A stretch of 64,000 nucleotides of DNA from Paenibacillus agricola (GTDB lineage: Bacteria; Bacillota; Bacilli; Paenibacillales; NBRC-103111), in NCBI RefSeq assembly GCF_011440305.1, contig NZ_JAAOIW010000012.1, positions 62,001 to 126,000 on the forward strand. Direction: 5' to 3'. The notes under the pieces are model-generated. The model worked only from the letters and a program-made list of their open reading frames with translations, did no database searches and was not told where the DNA came from. Each line of letters opens with the position of its first letter. Positions within the stretch are counted from its first letter, which is position 1. A program made the position numbers and the translations under genes. Of this stretch, positions 9,253 to 19,224 are shown piece by piece.

Positions 9253-10140
9253 TTATTTCCTGTCCAGCTTGGCCCAGCCCTCATAGCATTTGATGATCGC
9301 ACTCATATCCTCATCGCCATACCCTTCATTACATGCGATTTGGAAGAGCTCCTTGACAGCTGCTAAAGCAGGCAGCGGGATTTCAAGCGATTGCCCTAAG
9401 CCTTGCGCGAGCTTTAAATCCTTAAACATCAAGCGCGTCATAAATTGCGGGGAGAAATCGCCCTCCAGCATTTTGGGACCCTTCATTTCAGCCATACCGC
9501 TGCGGGCTCCGCCTCCGGCAACTACCTCAAGAAACAAAGCGGGATCAATCCCAGATTTGCGAACCATCGCGATGCTCTCAGAAAGCCCTGCCAAAGTGAT
9601 AGCTACCAACGTATTATTAGCGAGCTTAGTTTGAGAGCCCGTACCTTGCGCGCCCATATGTACGGCTTTTTTGCCCATTGCTTCAAATAGTGGCAAGCAC
9701 TTTTCGAATAATTCCTTTTCGCCCCCAACAATAAAAGTTAGCTGTGCTTCTTTCGCCTGAGGTTCACTTCCTGTAACGGGAGCATCCAGCATTTGTACGC
9801 CAATATCCGATAGCTGCTTGGCTATAGCTAGCGTTGTTTCTGGAGAGATCGTACTGCAATCGATGACAATTCCAGCGCCAGATTGTTGTTGAAGTGCAGG
9901 AATGATCCCGTTTTCCCCCAGATAAACCTCTTTGATTGCGCTATCGTCGGAAAGCATCGTAATGACAATATCTGCGGCTTGGGCGGCTTTTCCCGGAGAA
10001 TCGACGATCAGTACAGAGGAATCCAGCCCTTCTGTTTTCTTACGGTCTCTATTGTATACGGTTACTTTATGGCCTGCTTTTATTAAGTGCCCAGCCATAT
10101 GACGACCCATCGTGCCTAATCCAACAAATGAAATATTCAC
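9253..10140 (-). CDS. NAD(P)-dependent beta-hydroxyacid dehydrogenase (3-hydroxyisobutyrate dehydrogenase/GarR family)
   Basis: 295 aa. The N-terminal Rossmann motif is GLGTMGRHMAGHL, the substrate motif is DAPVTGSEPQAKE (~119-131) and the catalytic lysine is K172 in GTGSQTKLANN. Family enzymes reduce tartronate semialdehyde or oxidise 3-hydroxyisobutyrate and related acids. The start is GTG at 10140 with GGAGGT seven bases upstream. It lies near but divergent from the glucarate operon. A tartronate semialdehyde reductase role is possible, but the neighbouring pathway runs through ketoglutarate semialdehyde and does not need one. Confidence 0.88.
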   Translation of the reverse strand: MNISFVGLGTMGRHMAGHLIKAGHKVTVYNRDRKKTEGLDSSVLIVDSPGKAAQAADIVITMLSDDSAIKEVYLGENGIIPALQQQSGAGIVIDCSTISPETTLAIAKQLSDIGVQMLDAPVTGSEPQAKEAQLTFIVGGEKELFEKCLPLFEAMGKKAVHMGAQGTGSQTKLANNTLVAITLAGLSESIAMVRKSGIDPALFLEVVAGGGARSGMAEMKGPKMLEGDFSPQFMTRLMFKDLKLAQGLGQSLEIPLPALAAVKELFQIACNEGYGDEDMSAIIKCYEGWAKLDRK

Positions 10141-10294
10141 TCGATTACCTCCATCAATTCGTTGTTAGTTGTAGTTACCCTACTAGTATACCGTATATAA
10201 AATGCTGTTGCCCAGCCCTGGTACACACTAATATAGGAATATGCATCCATTTTTTACATACAAGCCCCGATTCAAGAAAGGTTGGAGACCTACC

Positions 10295-10735
10295 ATGAAT
10301 AAACCATGTGTGGACTTAGCAGCCCCTTCATTAAACCTGTTTTACGATTTACAGGCTGCCCCGTTTTTTAAGAAAGACCCACAAAACTTCTATAACTAGC
10401 TAAATCGCACTTGGGAAACGAACTGGATCGAACTTACCGCCTACTTTGGTTATCTAGCTGAGATTCATTTTGTATTTTTTTCTCCCGAAAATCCTTCCAT
10501 ACCTTTAATCATTGGTCCCCGCACGCAGGAACAGCTCGAGAGTCTTCAAGCTGGAGTGGATGAGAAAATTGGGCTGCTGCCGCCAGTGAAGCGTAAGGAA
10601 AACGGGCAGAAGGAATACGACAAGCTCGATCTCGACCGTTTTATCTTCATTACTCATCTTAAACGAACTAATATGCCGTTGAAGGAAATTGAGCGGTATA
10701 TGACCCTGGCATCCATTTTGAGGTTAAAAGCTTAA
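10295..10735 (+). pseudogene. gene debris: IS256 transposase + aldo/keto reductase + MerR fragments in one frame
   Basis: One frame reads from ATG 10295, is interrupted by TAG at 10397-10399, and reopens from 10400 to TAA 10733-10735. The segment around 10403-10465 (RTWETNWIELTAYFGYLAEI) resembles the C-terminus of IS256/mutator transposases. About 10480-10550 (IPLIIGPRTQEQLESL) resembles the C-terminal cofactor motif of aldo/keto reductases. About 10610-10720 (LDLDRFIFITHLKRTNMPLK) resembles the MerR regulator helix region. None is complete. I read it as stacked remnants of three genes, not a working protein. Family matches are by eye and short. Confidence 0.6.
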
Positions 10736-10745
10736 GCTTTTAACC
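10722..10745. repeat. perfect 24-bp palindrome
   Basis: GGTTAAAAGCTT followed immediately by its exact complement AAGCTTTTAACC, with no loop. It overlaps the last codons of the debris ORF and precedes the GntR promoter by about 30 bases. It could be a weak terminator-like hairpin or a remnant of an element end. Confidence 0.6.
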
Positions 10746-10773
10746 CCTCTTAAGCCCCTTCAGGCTATTAGGG

Positions 10774-10802
10774 TTGACGTATTAGTTCATTTGTCTTACA
10801 AT
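10774..10802 (+). promoter_or_regulatory. sigma-A promoter of the glucarate operon
   Basis: TTGACG (10774-10779), 17-base spacer, TACAAT (10797-10802). Near-consensus, upstream of the GntR gene that opens the operon. Confidence 0.8.
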
Positions 10803-10820
10803 ATGATTTATAGACAAATG
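10788..10820. promoter_or_regulatory. candidate operator of the glucarate GntR regulator
   Basis: The inverted repeat CATTTGTCT (10788-10796) and AGACAAATG (10812-10820) flanks and abuts the -10 box with a 15-base centre. Placement predicts autorepression by the adjacent GntR protein. The identity of the binder is inference. Confidence 0.6.
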
Positions 10821-10848
10821 TGAATGAACATGAAGAGAGGTGAAACAG

Positions 10849-11550
10849 GTGGAAGCCCATCCGAAAGAAGTAACGATGAAATCAATTAAGCGGGAAACGA
10901 TGTCCAAGCAGGTCGTCGACCAGATTATCGAGTTGTTGACAAGTCGTCAGCTTAACCCGGGAGATAAGTTGCCTACCGAAGCCGAGCTTACAGATATGTT
11001 ATTCGTCAGCAGGCCCGTTCTTCGTGAAGCCTTAAGCTCGCTTGAGACGATGGGGATGATCCAGAGAAAAACACGTGAAGGTACTTTTTTCTCATATAGG
11101 ATTGGAAGTAAGCCCTTTTCAATTATGCTCGCTTTGTCGGCAGGCGATATACCTGCTGTGATGGAAGCACGGATGGCGTTGGAGCTTGGCTTGGTGACGA
11201 TGGCTGCTGAGAAAATAACCGATCAACAGCTGGAGCAGCTTGCAGAGCTTATGCATGCGATGTCATTAAATACAGCTGGTTACGAGCAGATCGATAAAAA
11301 TTTCCATCGCATGATCGCCTACAGCGCGAATAACCCCATTCTTGAGGGCAGCATAGATGCCCTGCTGAATATGTTCGATAAAACGACGAACCAAATCGCA
11401 CAGATTGATCGCGACCATCTGGTCACGATGCAACAGCATCAAGCGATATTCGATGCATTGTCCAAGCGGGATCCGCTAGCTGCGCATTCCAGCATGTATA
11501 TCCATCTTAGCCAGGTACGTGCAAAGCTGGTCAAGCCCAAATTGCGGTAA
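10849..11550 (+). CDS. GntR/FadR-family (FCD) transcriptional regulator of glucarate genes
   Basis: 233 aa. The N-terminal winged helix has the FadR-subfamily pattern (VVDQIIELLTSRQLNPGDKL, then VSRPVLREALSSLETMGMI). An all-helical FCD ligand domain follows from about residue 90, with the metal-type His in FHRMIAYSANN. GTG 10849 is chosen because AGAGAGG lies eight bases before it; the GTG at 10840 overlaps that site. It is the first gene before kdgD, the dehydrogenase and glucarate dehydratase genes, so it most likely represses them until a sugar acid binds. Confidence 0.85.
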   Translation: MEAHPKEVTMKSIKRETMSKQVVDQIIELLTSRQLNPGDKLPTEAELTDMLFVSRPVLREALSSLETMGMIQRKTREGTFFSYRIGSKPFSIMLALSAGDIPAVMEARMALELGLVTMAAEKITDQQLEQLAELMHAMSLNTAGYEQIDKNFHRMIAYSANNPILEGSIDALLNMFDKTTNQIAQIDRDHLVTMQQHQAIFDALSKRDPLAAHSSMYIHLSQVRAKLVKPKLR

Positions 11551-11652
11551 AGTCAAATGGGCAGCAGTTGAGAGTAAGCAATTGAGAGCAAGCAGTTGAG
11601 AGCAACGATTGAGTTTAAAATCGATTGTAATAGGAGAGGTGGACTAATAATC

Positions 11653-12585
11653 ATGACAGAACTAAGAAAATCACCAAGCGGTATTTTAGGATTTCCAGTG
11701 GCACCGATGAATCAGCAGGGTAAGCTCGATGCACAAGCCTTGGAGGCTAATATCGAATTCCTGATCGAGGAAGGCTTATCTTCGATTTTTATCGCCTGCG
11801 GATCTGGAGAATTCCATGCCTTGTCCCATAGCGAATATAAGACGATGGTTGAAGTGGCAGTGGCCACAGCCAAAGGCAGAGTGCCTGTCTATACAGGAGT
11901 TGGCGGCAATATTAGCCATGCGCTGGAATTAACCGAGCTATCGGCGAAGCTAGGAGCAGAGGGCTACTTGATTTTGCCTCCTTATTTGATCGAGCCTGAA
12001 CAGCAAGGCTTATATGAATATGTAAGCGCCATCGTAGAAAGCACAGACTTAAATGCGATTGTGTATCAACGCGATAACTGTGTGTTAACCTTGGAAACGC
12101 TTCAGCGTTTGCTTGTCCATCCTCAGCTTGTTGGTTTAAAGGACGGCCTTGGCAATATGGAATTAAATATTGAGCTTACGCAAACAATCGGTGATCGCTT
12201 GGATTGGCTTAGCGGCATGCCGATGGCGGAGGTTACCTTTCCGGCTTTCGTAAATCTTGGCTTCAAATCATATTCTTCTGCGATTTCGAACTATATTCCG
12301 CACATTTCTGCGATGTTCTATGATGCCTTGTTGAATCACAATGAAGCCTTGCTTCATGAGCTGTATATCGATGTGATTTTGCCGATAAATAGAATCCGCA
12401 AGCAAAGAAAAGGGTATGCGGTTTCTTTGATTAAAGCGGGCATGGAGATTGTAGGCCTGCCAGTAGGTACCACAGTTCGTACGCCGCTTACTCCGGTTGA
12501 GAAAGACCACTATGAAAAGCTGGAAGCTATTATTAAGCGGGCCTTCGACAAATTTCCTAAGCCTAAAGGAGACCGTTCACAATGA
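11653..12585 (+). CDS. kdgD: 5-dehydro-4-deoxyglucarate dehydratase
   Basis: 310 aa DapA-superfamily barrel. It has the KdgD pattern: an N-terminal [17 protein letters not shown] segment, GSGEFHALS near residue 58, NAIVYQRDN near residue 137 and the Schiff-base lysine in [10 protein letters not shown] (~163). It dehydrates and decarboxylates 5-keto-4-deoxyglucarate to 2,5-dioxopentanoate (ketoglutarate semialdehyde). ATG 11653 follows AGGAGAGG, and this length fits the family; an upstream in-frame start at 11596 lacks support. The stop overlaps the next gene's start (ATGA). Confidence 0.9.
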   Translation: MTELRKSPSGILGFPVAPMNQQGKLDAQALEANIEFLIEEGLSSIFIACGSGEFHALSHSEYKTMVEVAVATAKGRVPVYTGVGGNISHALELTELSAKLGAEGYLILPPYLIEPEQQGLYEYVSAIVESTDLNAIVYQRDNCVLTLETLQRLLVHPQLVGLKDGLGNMELNIELTQTIGDRLDWLSGMPMAEVTFPAFVNLGFKSYSSAISNYIPHISAMFYDALLNHNEALLHELYIDVILPINRIRKQRKGYAVSLIKAGMEIVGLPVGTTVRTPLTPVEKDHYEKLEAIIKRAFDKFPKPKGDRSQ

Positions 12586-14051
12586 GCAGCAATTTAAAAG
12601 AAAACCAAACCTACCTAAACTATATCAATGGCGAGTGGATTGCTTCATCAACAGGCGAGGTAGAGGCACGGATCAACCCTGCCAATACCAAAGAAACCGT
12701 TGGTTATATCCAAGCCTCTTCCTTGCAGGACTTGGATCAAGCGGTGGCAAGCGCCAAGCAAGCAACCAAAGCATGGAGAAAGCTCGCTGGAAGTGCGCGC
12801 GGCGACATGCTGTTTAAGGCAGCCGCCATTCTCGAGAGCAGGGTGGACGAGATTGCCGAAACGATGACCAAGGAAATGGGCAAAACCTTCCCCGAGGCAA
12901 AAGGCGAAACCAACAGAGGCGTCGCGATTCTGCGTTATTATGCCGGAGAAGGAATGCGCACTGTTGGCGATGTGATCCCCTCTACAGATAGCGAAGCGCT
13001 GATGCTGACAACGAGGGTTCCGCTTGGTGTAGTGGGTGTCATTACACCGTGGAATTTTCCGGTCGCGATTCCGCTTTGGAAGATGGCTCCGGCTTTAATC
13101 TACGGAAACACCGTAGTTATTAAGCCAGCAGCTGAAACGGCGATTACCTGCGCGAAGGTTATCGAATGCTTGGCAGCAGCAGGCCTACCTGCTGGTGTTA
13201 TTAATATGGTAACCGGCTCCGGTGCTACCATTGGGCAAGGTTTGGTTGAGCATCCCGATGTTAATGGGATTACGTTCACGGGCTCCAATGGCGTAGGTAA
13301 AAGCATTGGGCGTGCCGCACTGGCACGTGGAGCGAAATACCAGCTGGAAATGGGCGGTAAAAATCCGGTCATAGTGGCAGTGGATGCTGATCTCGATCTT
13401 GCGGTAGAAGCTACGGTCAGTGGAGGGCTTCGTTCGACAGGCCAGAAATGTACCGCTACTAGCCGGGTGATCGTCCAAAGCGAAGTATTCGAAATTTTCA
13501 AGGATAAGCTGTTGAACAGGCTGCAACAAATAACAGTGGGCGACGGCATGAAGGACGGCATTTGGATGGGACCTTGCGCTAATGAAAACCAACTGAACAA
13601 AGTGCTTTCCTATATCAAAATAGCAGGGGAAGAAGGGGCAGCCCTTATTTATGGCGGAAGCCGCCTGCAAGGAGATGGCTATGAATCGGGGTATTTTGTA
13701 GAGCCTACCGTATTCTCGGAAGTGACTAACACGATGACGATTGCCAAGGAAGAAATTTTTGGACCTGTGCTAGCTCTGATGAAGGTCGATACGATGGAAG
13801 AAGCGTTGGCGCTTGCCAATGATGCAGAGTTTGGACTTAGTGCCTCGATATTCACGACGAAGATTAACCATATGTTATCGTTTATTAACGAGATGGAGGC
13901 AGGGCTTGTCCGTATTAACGCCGAAAGCGCCGGAGTTGAACTGCAAGCACCGTTTGGCGGGATGAAGCAATCCAGCTCCCATTCCCGTGAACAGGGACGT
14001 GCGGCGATTGAATTTTTCACTTCGATTAAGACCGTCTTTATTAAATCATAA
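12582..14051 (+). CDS. aldehyde dehydrogenase, likely 2,5-dioxovalerate (ketoglutarate semialdehyde) dehydrogenase
   Basis: 489 aa NAD(P)-dependent aldehyde dehydrogenase. Motifs: [18 protein letters not shown] (~149-166), VVIKPAAET, catalytic Glu in LEMGGKNP and catalytic Cys in [10 protein letters not shown] (~290). It completes the route from KdgD product to 2-oxoglutarate. It is translationally coupled to kdgD (ATGA overlap). A paralogue with the same C-terminal [19 protein letters not shown] pattern lies at 48910. Confidence 0.9.
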   Translation: MSSNLKENQTYLNYINGEWIASSTGEVEARINPANTKETVGYIQASSLQDLDQAVASAKQATKAWRKLAGSARGDMLFKAAAILESRVDEIAETMTKEMGKTFPEAKGETNRGVAILRYYAGEGMRTVGDVIPSTDSEALMLTTRVPLGVVGVITPWNFPVAIPLWKMAPALIYGNTVVIKPAAETAITCAKVIECLAAAGLPAGVINMVTGSGATIGQGLVEHPDVNGITFTGSNGVGKSIGRAALARGAKYQLEMGGKNPVIVAVDADLDLAVEATVSGGLRSTGQKCTATSRVIVQSEVFEIFKDKLLNRLQQITVGDGMKDGIWMGPCANENQLNKVLSYIKIAGEEGAALIYGGSRLQGDGYESGYFVEPTVFSEVTNTMTIAKEEIFGPVLALMKVDTMEEALALANDAEFGLSASIFTTKINHMLSFINEMEAGLVRINAESAGVELQAPFGGMKQSSSHSREQGRAAIEFFTSIKTVFIKS

Positions 14052-14080
14052 ATTTGATACGAAGAGGAGTGAAATACCTA

Positions 14081-15475
14081 ATGGACACTTCGATGAACGC
14101 TTCAGTAAACGCTTCGAATGTTTCAAATGTTTCGAACGCCAAGGATAGTGCCTCGGGTACACCGATCATAACCGAGATGAGGGTCATCCCGGTTGCTGGC
14201 TATGACAGTATGCTGCTTAATCTTAGCGGTGCGCATAGCCCTTACTTTACGCGTAATATTGTGATTTTAAAAGATAATGCAGGCCGCACTGGAGTTGGAG
14301 AGGTCCCTGGAGGCGAGAGCATTAGGCAAACGCTGGAGGATGCCAAGCCGCTCGTAGTGGGGGCGTCAATTGGTACTTATAATAACATTTTGGGGACTGT
14401 GAGAAGGCAATTTGCTGACAGGGACTCAGGTGGACGTGGCTTGCAAACCTTCGATTCACGGATCACCATCCACGCGGTTACCGCGCTGGAGGCGGCACTG
14501 CTTGACCTGCTCGGCCAATTCCTCGATGTGCCGGTTGCGGCACTGCTTGGAGAAGGGCAGCAGCGGGAAGCCGTTGAAATGCTCGGTTACCTATTCTACA
14601 TAGGGGACCGCGGTAAAACGGACTTGCCATATCTCAGCGCGCTTGATGCTGAGGACGATTGGCTGCGCCTGCGCCATGAAGAGGCGGTGACAACCGAAGC
14701 CATCGTACGGCTGGCTGAAGCGGCGCATGCGCGTTATGGCTTTAATGATTTCAAGCTCAAGGGCGGCGTGTTTAGCGGCGGAGCGGAGCTAGAAGCGGTA
14801 ACGGCCTTGGCCGAGCGCTTCCCGCAAGCGCGGATTACGCTGGATCCCAATGGCGCTTGGTCATTGGACGAGGCGATCCGCCTCTGCCGCGGGCAGCACC
14901 ATGTGCTGGCATATGCCGAAGATCCATGCGGAGCGGAGCGGGGCTTCTCCGGCCGTGAGGTGATGGCTGAATTCAGGCGTTCCACTGGCCTGCCCACAGC
15001 AACAAACATGGTCGCCTGCGACTGGCGCGAGATGGGGCATTCGATCCAGCTGGGCTCGGTCGATATTCCACTGGCGGATCCGCATTTTTGGACGATGCAA
15101 GGCTCAATCCGTGTTGCCCAAATGTGCCATGAATGGGGATTGACTTGGGGCTCGCATTCCAACAATCATTTTGATATTTCCTTGGCGATGTTTACCCATG
15201 TTGCTGCGGCAGCGCCTGGCAAAATAACCGCGATTGACACCCATTGGATTTGGCAGGATGGGCAGCGTCTGAGCAAGGAGCCTTTTAAAATTGTGAACGG
15301 CATGATTACTGTTCCCAAGAAGCCAGGTCTTGGCGTTGAGATTGATATGGAGCAGATTGAAAGTGCACATCGGCTTTATCTGGAGAAGGCCTTAGGTGCT
15401 CGTGATGATGCACAGGCGATGCAATTCCTGGTCCCAGGCTGGAAGTTCAATAACAAGCGCCCTTGCCTAACTTGA
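14081..15475 (+). CDS. gudD: glucarate dehydratase
   Basis: 464 aa enolase-superfamily dehydratase (E. coli GudD is 446 aa). KLKGG (~226) carries the catalytic KxK-type lysine, [11 protein letters not shown] supplies metal ligands, [17 protein letters not shown] follows, and [15 protein letters not shown] holds the His-loop typical of glucarate dehydratases. It converts D-glucarate to 5-keto-4-deoxyglucarate, the KdgD substrate. ATG 14081 follows GAGGAG. The first ~25 residues are an extra Asn/Ser/Ala-rich tail ([15 protein letters not shown]) not needed by the fold, which suggests either a lenient N-terminus or a true start further in. Confidence 0.93.
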   Translation: MDTSMNASVNASNVSNVSNAKDSASGTPIITEMRVIPVAGYDSMLLNLSGAHSPYFTRNIVILKDNAGRTGVGEVPGGESIRQTLEDAKPLVVGASIGTYNNILGTVRRQFADRDSGGRGLQTFDSRITIHAVTALEAALLDLLGQFLDVPVAALLGEGQQREAVEMLGYLFYIGDRGKTDLPYLSALDAEDDWLRLRHEEAVTTEAIVRLAEAAHARYGFNDFKLKGGVFSGGAELEAVTALAERFPQARITLDPNGAWSLDEAIRLCRGQHHVLAYAEDPCGAERGFSGREVMAEFRRSTGLPTATNMVACDWREMGHSIQLGSVDIPLADPHFWTMQGSIRVAQMCHEWGLTWGSHSNNHFDISLAMFTHVAAAAPGKITAIDTHWIWQDGQRLSKEPFKIVNGMITVPKKPGLGVEIDMEQIESAHRLYLEKALGARDDAQAMQFLVPGWKFNNKRPCLT

Positions 15476-15604
15476 AGGCCTGATTTATACTCTTAAAAAT
15501 ATCCGAAAATGTGGATAAAGCCACAGCTGCTAAAATCAAAAACGGTTTCGGTTCTCCCACTTGCGGTGCCAAGCGTATATCTGGATTTGCACGCATACAT
15601 GTAG

Positions 15605-15632
15605 AAAGGGCACATCATGTGCTCCTTTTTTT
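15605..15632 (+). terminator. terminator after glucarate operon
   Basis: GCACAT/ATGTGC core with flanking AGG/CCT pairs, followed by TTTTTTT. It separates gudD from the glycosidase-like gene. Confidence 0.75.
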
Positions 15633-15708
15633 GTTTTTATAGCTGCAGCACCTTATACTTATGAAGAAATTGTCATTACTAATTAAACATTCAGGAGGCC
15701 CTTGCGAA

Positions 15709-17814
15709 ATGAATCTAATTGATAGAAAAGCTTTGGTAACCAGACATAATCCCATTATAAAAGAAATTCTTCCTGTCTCGCCGCTTTCTGTTGGTAATGG
15801 CGAATTCGCCTTTACGGCGGATCTTACAGGCCTGCAAAGCTTCCCCGAAGCTTACCAAATGCCTCTGGGCACGCAATCCCAATGGGGCTGGCATCAAACA
15901 GGCGGCAGCCGTTATGAGCTAGAGGATGCTCCGATGCAGTCTTTTGAAACCAATGGCCGTATAGTCGAATACCCTTTTGCACCGGGGGATAAAGCAGAGG
16001 TTTTTCATTGGCTTAGGCAAAATCCGCATCGCCTGCAGCTAGGGCAGATTGGATTGGTATTTTTGTCAGAAGAGGGTAAACAGCTCGGAATCGAGCATCT
16101 GGAGCCTTTGGAGCAGCAGTTGAATTTATGGGAGGGTGTGCTGACCAGCAAGTATACGGTTTCAGGCGTACCTGTAGAAGTTGTGACATGCTGCCATCCC
16201 GAATCCGACCAAGTAGCCTTCCATATTGAATCTCCTTTGCTTGCAGCGGGCTTGCTGCAGCTCTCGATCCAGTTTCCTTCATCGACCCAATTAGTGGAAG
16301 AATGGCGCACTAGCATCCAATTGGAATGGGAGCATGACACCCACCAAACCGATTGGACTGGGGAATCCGCCAACAGCGGCAGGTTTGATCGCAGATTGGA
16401 TGAGGATAGCTACCAAGTAGCGTGCCAGTGGAGTGAAGGTGTAATGGAGCAACAAGCGGCGCATAATTACCGGATTATTCCAAGCCGAAATGGGAGCTCC
16501 TTTTCAATTGTTATAGAGTTTATACCGGCTCCATCCGCTAAACCAGCCGAATATCTGTCAGCCGAATCAGCTAAGCCAGCCCGATCAGCTGCAGATGATT
16601 TTGATGCGGTCCTCGATGCAAGCGTGAGGCATTGGGAGCAATTTTGGTTAAGCGGAGGTGCTGTGGAGCTGGCTGGAAGTAAAGACCCATTAGCGCATGA
16701 GCTGGAGAGAAGAATAGTGCTATCGCAATTTGTAACGGCCATTCATTGTGCCGGATCGCTCCCCCCGCAGGAAACAGGGCTTTTGTATAACTCATGGTAC
16801 GGGAAGTTCCATCTGGAAATGCATTGGTGGCATGCGGTGCATTTTGCCTTGTGGGGTCGGGCCCATCTATTGAAAAAAAGCCTTGGGTGGTACAACGAAA
16901 CCTTGCATGTAGCACAAAAGCTTGCCGAAGACCAAGGTTATGCGGGCGCAAGATGGCCCAAAATGGTCGGACCCGATGCGAGGCAAAGTCCGTCGCCTAT
17001 CGGCAATCTGCTGATCTGGCAGCAGCCGCACCCGATCATCTACGCCGAGCTTTGCTACCGGGCTGATCCTAGCCAGCAGACTTTACATGAATTTGCTGAA
17101 GTGGTTGAGCAGACAGCCAAGTTCATGGCTTCCTATGCTCACTGGGACGAGCAGGGTCAGCGTTATGTGCTGGGACCACCACTCATACCTGCACAAGAAA
17201 ATTTTGCAGCCGAAGAAACGTGGAATCCAACCTTTGAGCTGGAATATTGGAGGCATGCATTGGAAATAGCCCAAGCTTGGCGTGCACGCTTAGGCTTGGA
17301 GGCGTCGCCGGAATGGCAGCGGATTTGTGAGCTGTTAGCGGAGCTTCCGATACATGAGGGCGTCTATATAGCACATGAGAATCGCCCAAGTACATTTCAA
17401 ACGGACAATACCGACCATCCCTCCATGCTGGGAGCTTTGGGTATTTTGCCCGGCAAAAAGGCAGACCACAACATTATGAAAGCTACGCTGCAGAAGGTCA
17501 TGCAGGAATGGGACTGGCCGACATCCTGGGGCTGGGACTTTCCAATGGCAGCGATGACCGCTGGGCGACTGGGGGACGGACAGCTGGCCGTGCAAATTTT
17601 ATTACGTAACGAAGTCAAAAACACCTATTTGCCCAATGGGCATAATTATCAGGATGCCTCGTTGATGGCTTATTTGCCAGGTAACGGTGGACTGTTGACC
17701 GCCGTGGCGATGATGGCATGCGGTTGGGAGGATGGACCTGTGAGCTATGCGCCGGGATTTCCGTCAGACGGTTCCTGGCAGGTCCGGTGGGAAGGATTGT
17801 CCAAATGGATGTAG
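15709..17814 (+). CDS. large uncharacterised protein, probable (alpha/alpha)6-barrel glycosidase
   Basis: 701 aa, no signal peptide visible, so cytoplasmic. The N-terminal third (SVGNGEFAFTADLTGLQSFP) is beta-rich. After a low-complexity Ala/Ser/Pro segment (~280-300, repeats of SAKPAE/SAKPAR) comes a helical C-terminal half with Trp-rich stretches such as LEMHWWHAVHFALWGR (~380), AGARWPKMVGPDARQSP (~425) and WDWPTSWGWDFPMAA (~620). These resemble six-hairpin glycosidases of the GH65/GH95/GH142 kind. I cannot place it in a named family. ATG 15709 follows AGGAGG. It stands alone between two operons. Confidence 0.65.
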   Translation: MNLIDRKALVTRHNPIIKEILPVSPLSVGNGEFAFTADLTGLQSFPEAYQMPLGTQSQWGWHQTGGSRYELEDAPMQSFETNGRIVEYPFAPGDKAEVFHWLRQNPHRLQLGQIGLVFLSEEGKQLGIEHLEPLEQQLNLWEGVLTSKYTVSGVPVEVVTCCHPESDQVAFHIESPLLAAGLLQLSIQFPSSTQLVEEWRTSIQLEWEHDTHQTDWTGESANSGRFDRRLDEDSYQVACQWSEGVMEQQAAHNYRIIPSRNGSSFSIVIEFIPAPSAKPAEYLSAESAKPARSAADDFDAVLDASVRHWEQFWLSGGAVELAGSKDPLAHELERRIVLSQFVTAIHCAGSLPPQETGLLYNSWYGKFHLEMHWWHAVHFALWGRAHLLKKSLGWYNETLHVAQKLAEDQGYAGARWPKMVGPDARQSPSPIGNLLIWQQPHPIIYAELCYRADPSQQTLHEFAEVVEQTAKFMASYAHWDEQGQRYVLGPPLIPAQENFAAEETWNPTFELEYWRHALEIAQAWRARLGLEASPEWQRICELLAELPIHEGVYIAHENRPSTFQTDNTDHPSMLGALGILPGKKADHNIMKATLQKVMQEWDWPTSWGWDFPMAAMTAGRLGDGQLAVQILLRNEVKNTYLPNGHNYQDASLMAYLPGNGGLLTAVAMMACGWEDGPVSYAPGFPSDGSWQVRWEGLSKWM

Positions 17815-18102
17815 GGGATGTTAGGCAAAAGAAAAGCTGAGGATAAATGGGCTTGTTCGTGAGTAATTACCTGGCTGTTTTATGGGGCTGGGTTCTTTTT
17901 TTATGTCAAAAGTTATCTGCTTAATTTCGCTGTATGTTGCTTTTCTGCCCAACCTTTACGCGGATTTTTATAGAAAGCCTGCTACAAGTAACTATCAAAA
18001 TTTAAGTTTCTTCATTATAATAAAAAATATAGACCATTAGTCCCAATTTGCTATAAAGTAGAATTAGGCACTATTTGATTAACTAGGGGTTGTCGACCTT
18101 TC

Positions 18103-19224
18103 ATGCTAAAGCTCTGGAAACATAAGATAGGATGGGTGTTTGCCTCTTTGATGTTGTCGCTGGTAATTTACCAATTTACTTGGATGTCTAATCCAGATAT
18201 AAGGCTTGTTTTAAAAGGAGATGAATCCAGCTTGTACCGGTTTGTTGTTGGGCACCTTATGGACAATGCCGGAGGTATTTATACCAATCTACGTGAAGAT
18301 AGTGATAAAATAGAGCATACGGCAACTGGGCACCAGATGCTTTCTGAGTCTACGGGCCTTATGATGCTTTATGCTGTAAAGCAAAATCGGAAGGATTTGT
18401 TCGCTCAGCAGTATGTTTTTTTAAATAACCATCTTATGGACCGCAGTGGCTTGAGATGGGTTGTAGATAAGGCAAATAATAAAGCTGTTACCACTAATGC
18501 TACAATAGATGATTTGTTAGTAGTGCGTTCTTTATTGCTGGCAGCCGATCTTTGGAAGCAATCGGAATATGCCAAGAAAGCCGATCAAATTGCAAATGGA
18601 TTATGGAAAAATGCGCAAAGTGATGCGTTGCTGGCTGATTTTTATAATTGGAGCCCGGCGCAGAAGGCAGACACAGTGACGGCTTCTTACCTTGACCTGT
18701 TTACGCTGAAGATGCTGAGCATGAGGTCACAGCAATGGGCAGCCATTTATACAAGCAGTAAACAGTTATCTGATTATGCTGCTCTGGATAACGGTTTGTA
18801 CTATAAAACATTTGATCTAAAAAGTAGAACCTGGAAGGCTCAAACGGAGTTTAATTCGATCGATTTTTTGTATAGTGCCCTTCATCGGGCAGAAGACCAG
18901 ATCCATGTGACAGCAACCGTGAATTTCATTAAATCGCAATGGACATTGAATAAAAAGCTGGCGAATGCTTATTCTGTAGCAGGTAAAGAGGTCAGCCAGG
19001 ACGAATCTCCAGCCGTGTATGCCTTGGCATTCAGGCTATTGAAGCAGGTCAATCAAGAACCGGAGCTTGCTGAAGGCTTATATCAACGAATGCTGCAATT
19101 GTCTGTGCAGGATCCTGCTTCTCCATACTTCGGAGGCTTTGTCGATTTGAATACAAATGAGGCCTACTCCTTTGATCATTTGCAAGCACTGCTGGCTGAA
19201 TCAGAAAGGAACAATTATCCATGA
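18103..19224 (+). CDS. ydaJ: YdaJ-like membrane-anchored GH8-type protein of the polysaccharide operon
   Basis: 373 aa with one N-terminal hydrophobic helix (IGWVFASLMLSLVIYQFTW, residues ~9-27) and an extracytoplasmic helical domain like GH8 glycosidases (STGLMMLYAVKQNRKDLF, YDLFTLKM-type helices). In B. subtilis, YdaJ is the first gene of ydaJKLMN. GH8-family proteins in cellulose-type systems trim or release nascent polymer. The stop overlaps the ydaK-like start (ATGA). A GH8 acid and base pair could not be assigned with certainty, so activity is open. Confidence 0.7.
   Translation: MLKLWKHKIGWVFASLMLSLVIYQFTWMSNPDIRLVLKGDESSLYRFVVGHLMDNAGGIYTNLREDSDKIEHTATGHQMLSESTGLMMLYAVKQNRKDLFAQQYVFLNNHLMDRSGLRWVVDKANNKAVTTNATIDDLLVVRSLLLAADLWKQSEYAKKADQIANGLWKNAQSDALLADFYNWSPAQKADTVTASYLDLFTLKMLSMRSQQWAAIYTSSKQLSDYAALDNGLYYKTFDLKSRTWKAQTEFNSIDFLYSALHRAEDQIHVTATVNFIKSQWTLNKKLANAYSVAGKEVSQDESPAVYALAFRLLKQVNQEPELAEGLYQRMLQLSVQDPASPYFGGFVDLNTNEAYSFDHLQALLAESERNNYP

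Noticed and set aside
13100-13670. Long minus-strand frames (161 and 166 codons) inside the aldehyde dehydrogenase gene
   Set aside because: Antisense shadows of a gene with clear family motifs.
16005-16951. Minus-strand frames of 89-126 codons in the glycosidase-like gene
   Set aside because: No RBS, low-complexity Cys/Ser content, and they conflict with a 701-codon sense frame having AGGAGG.
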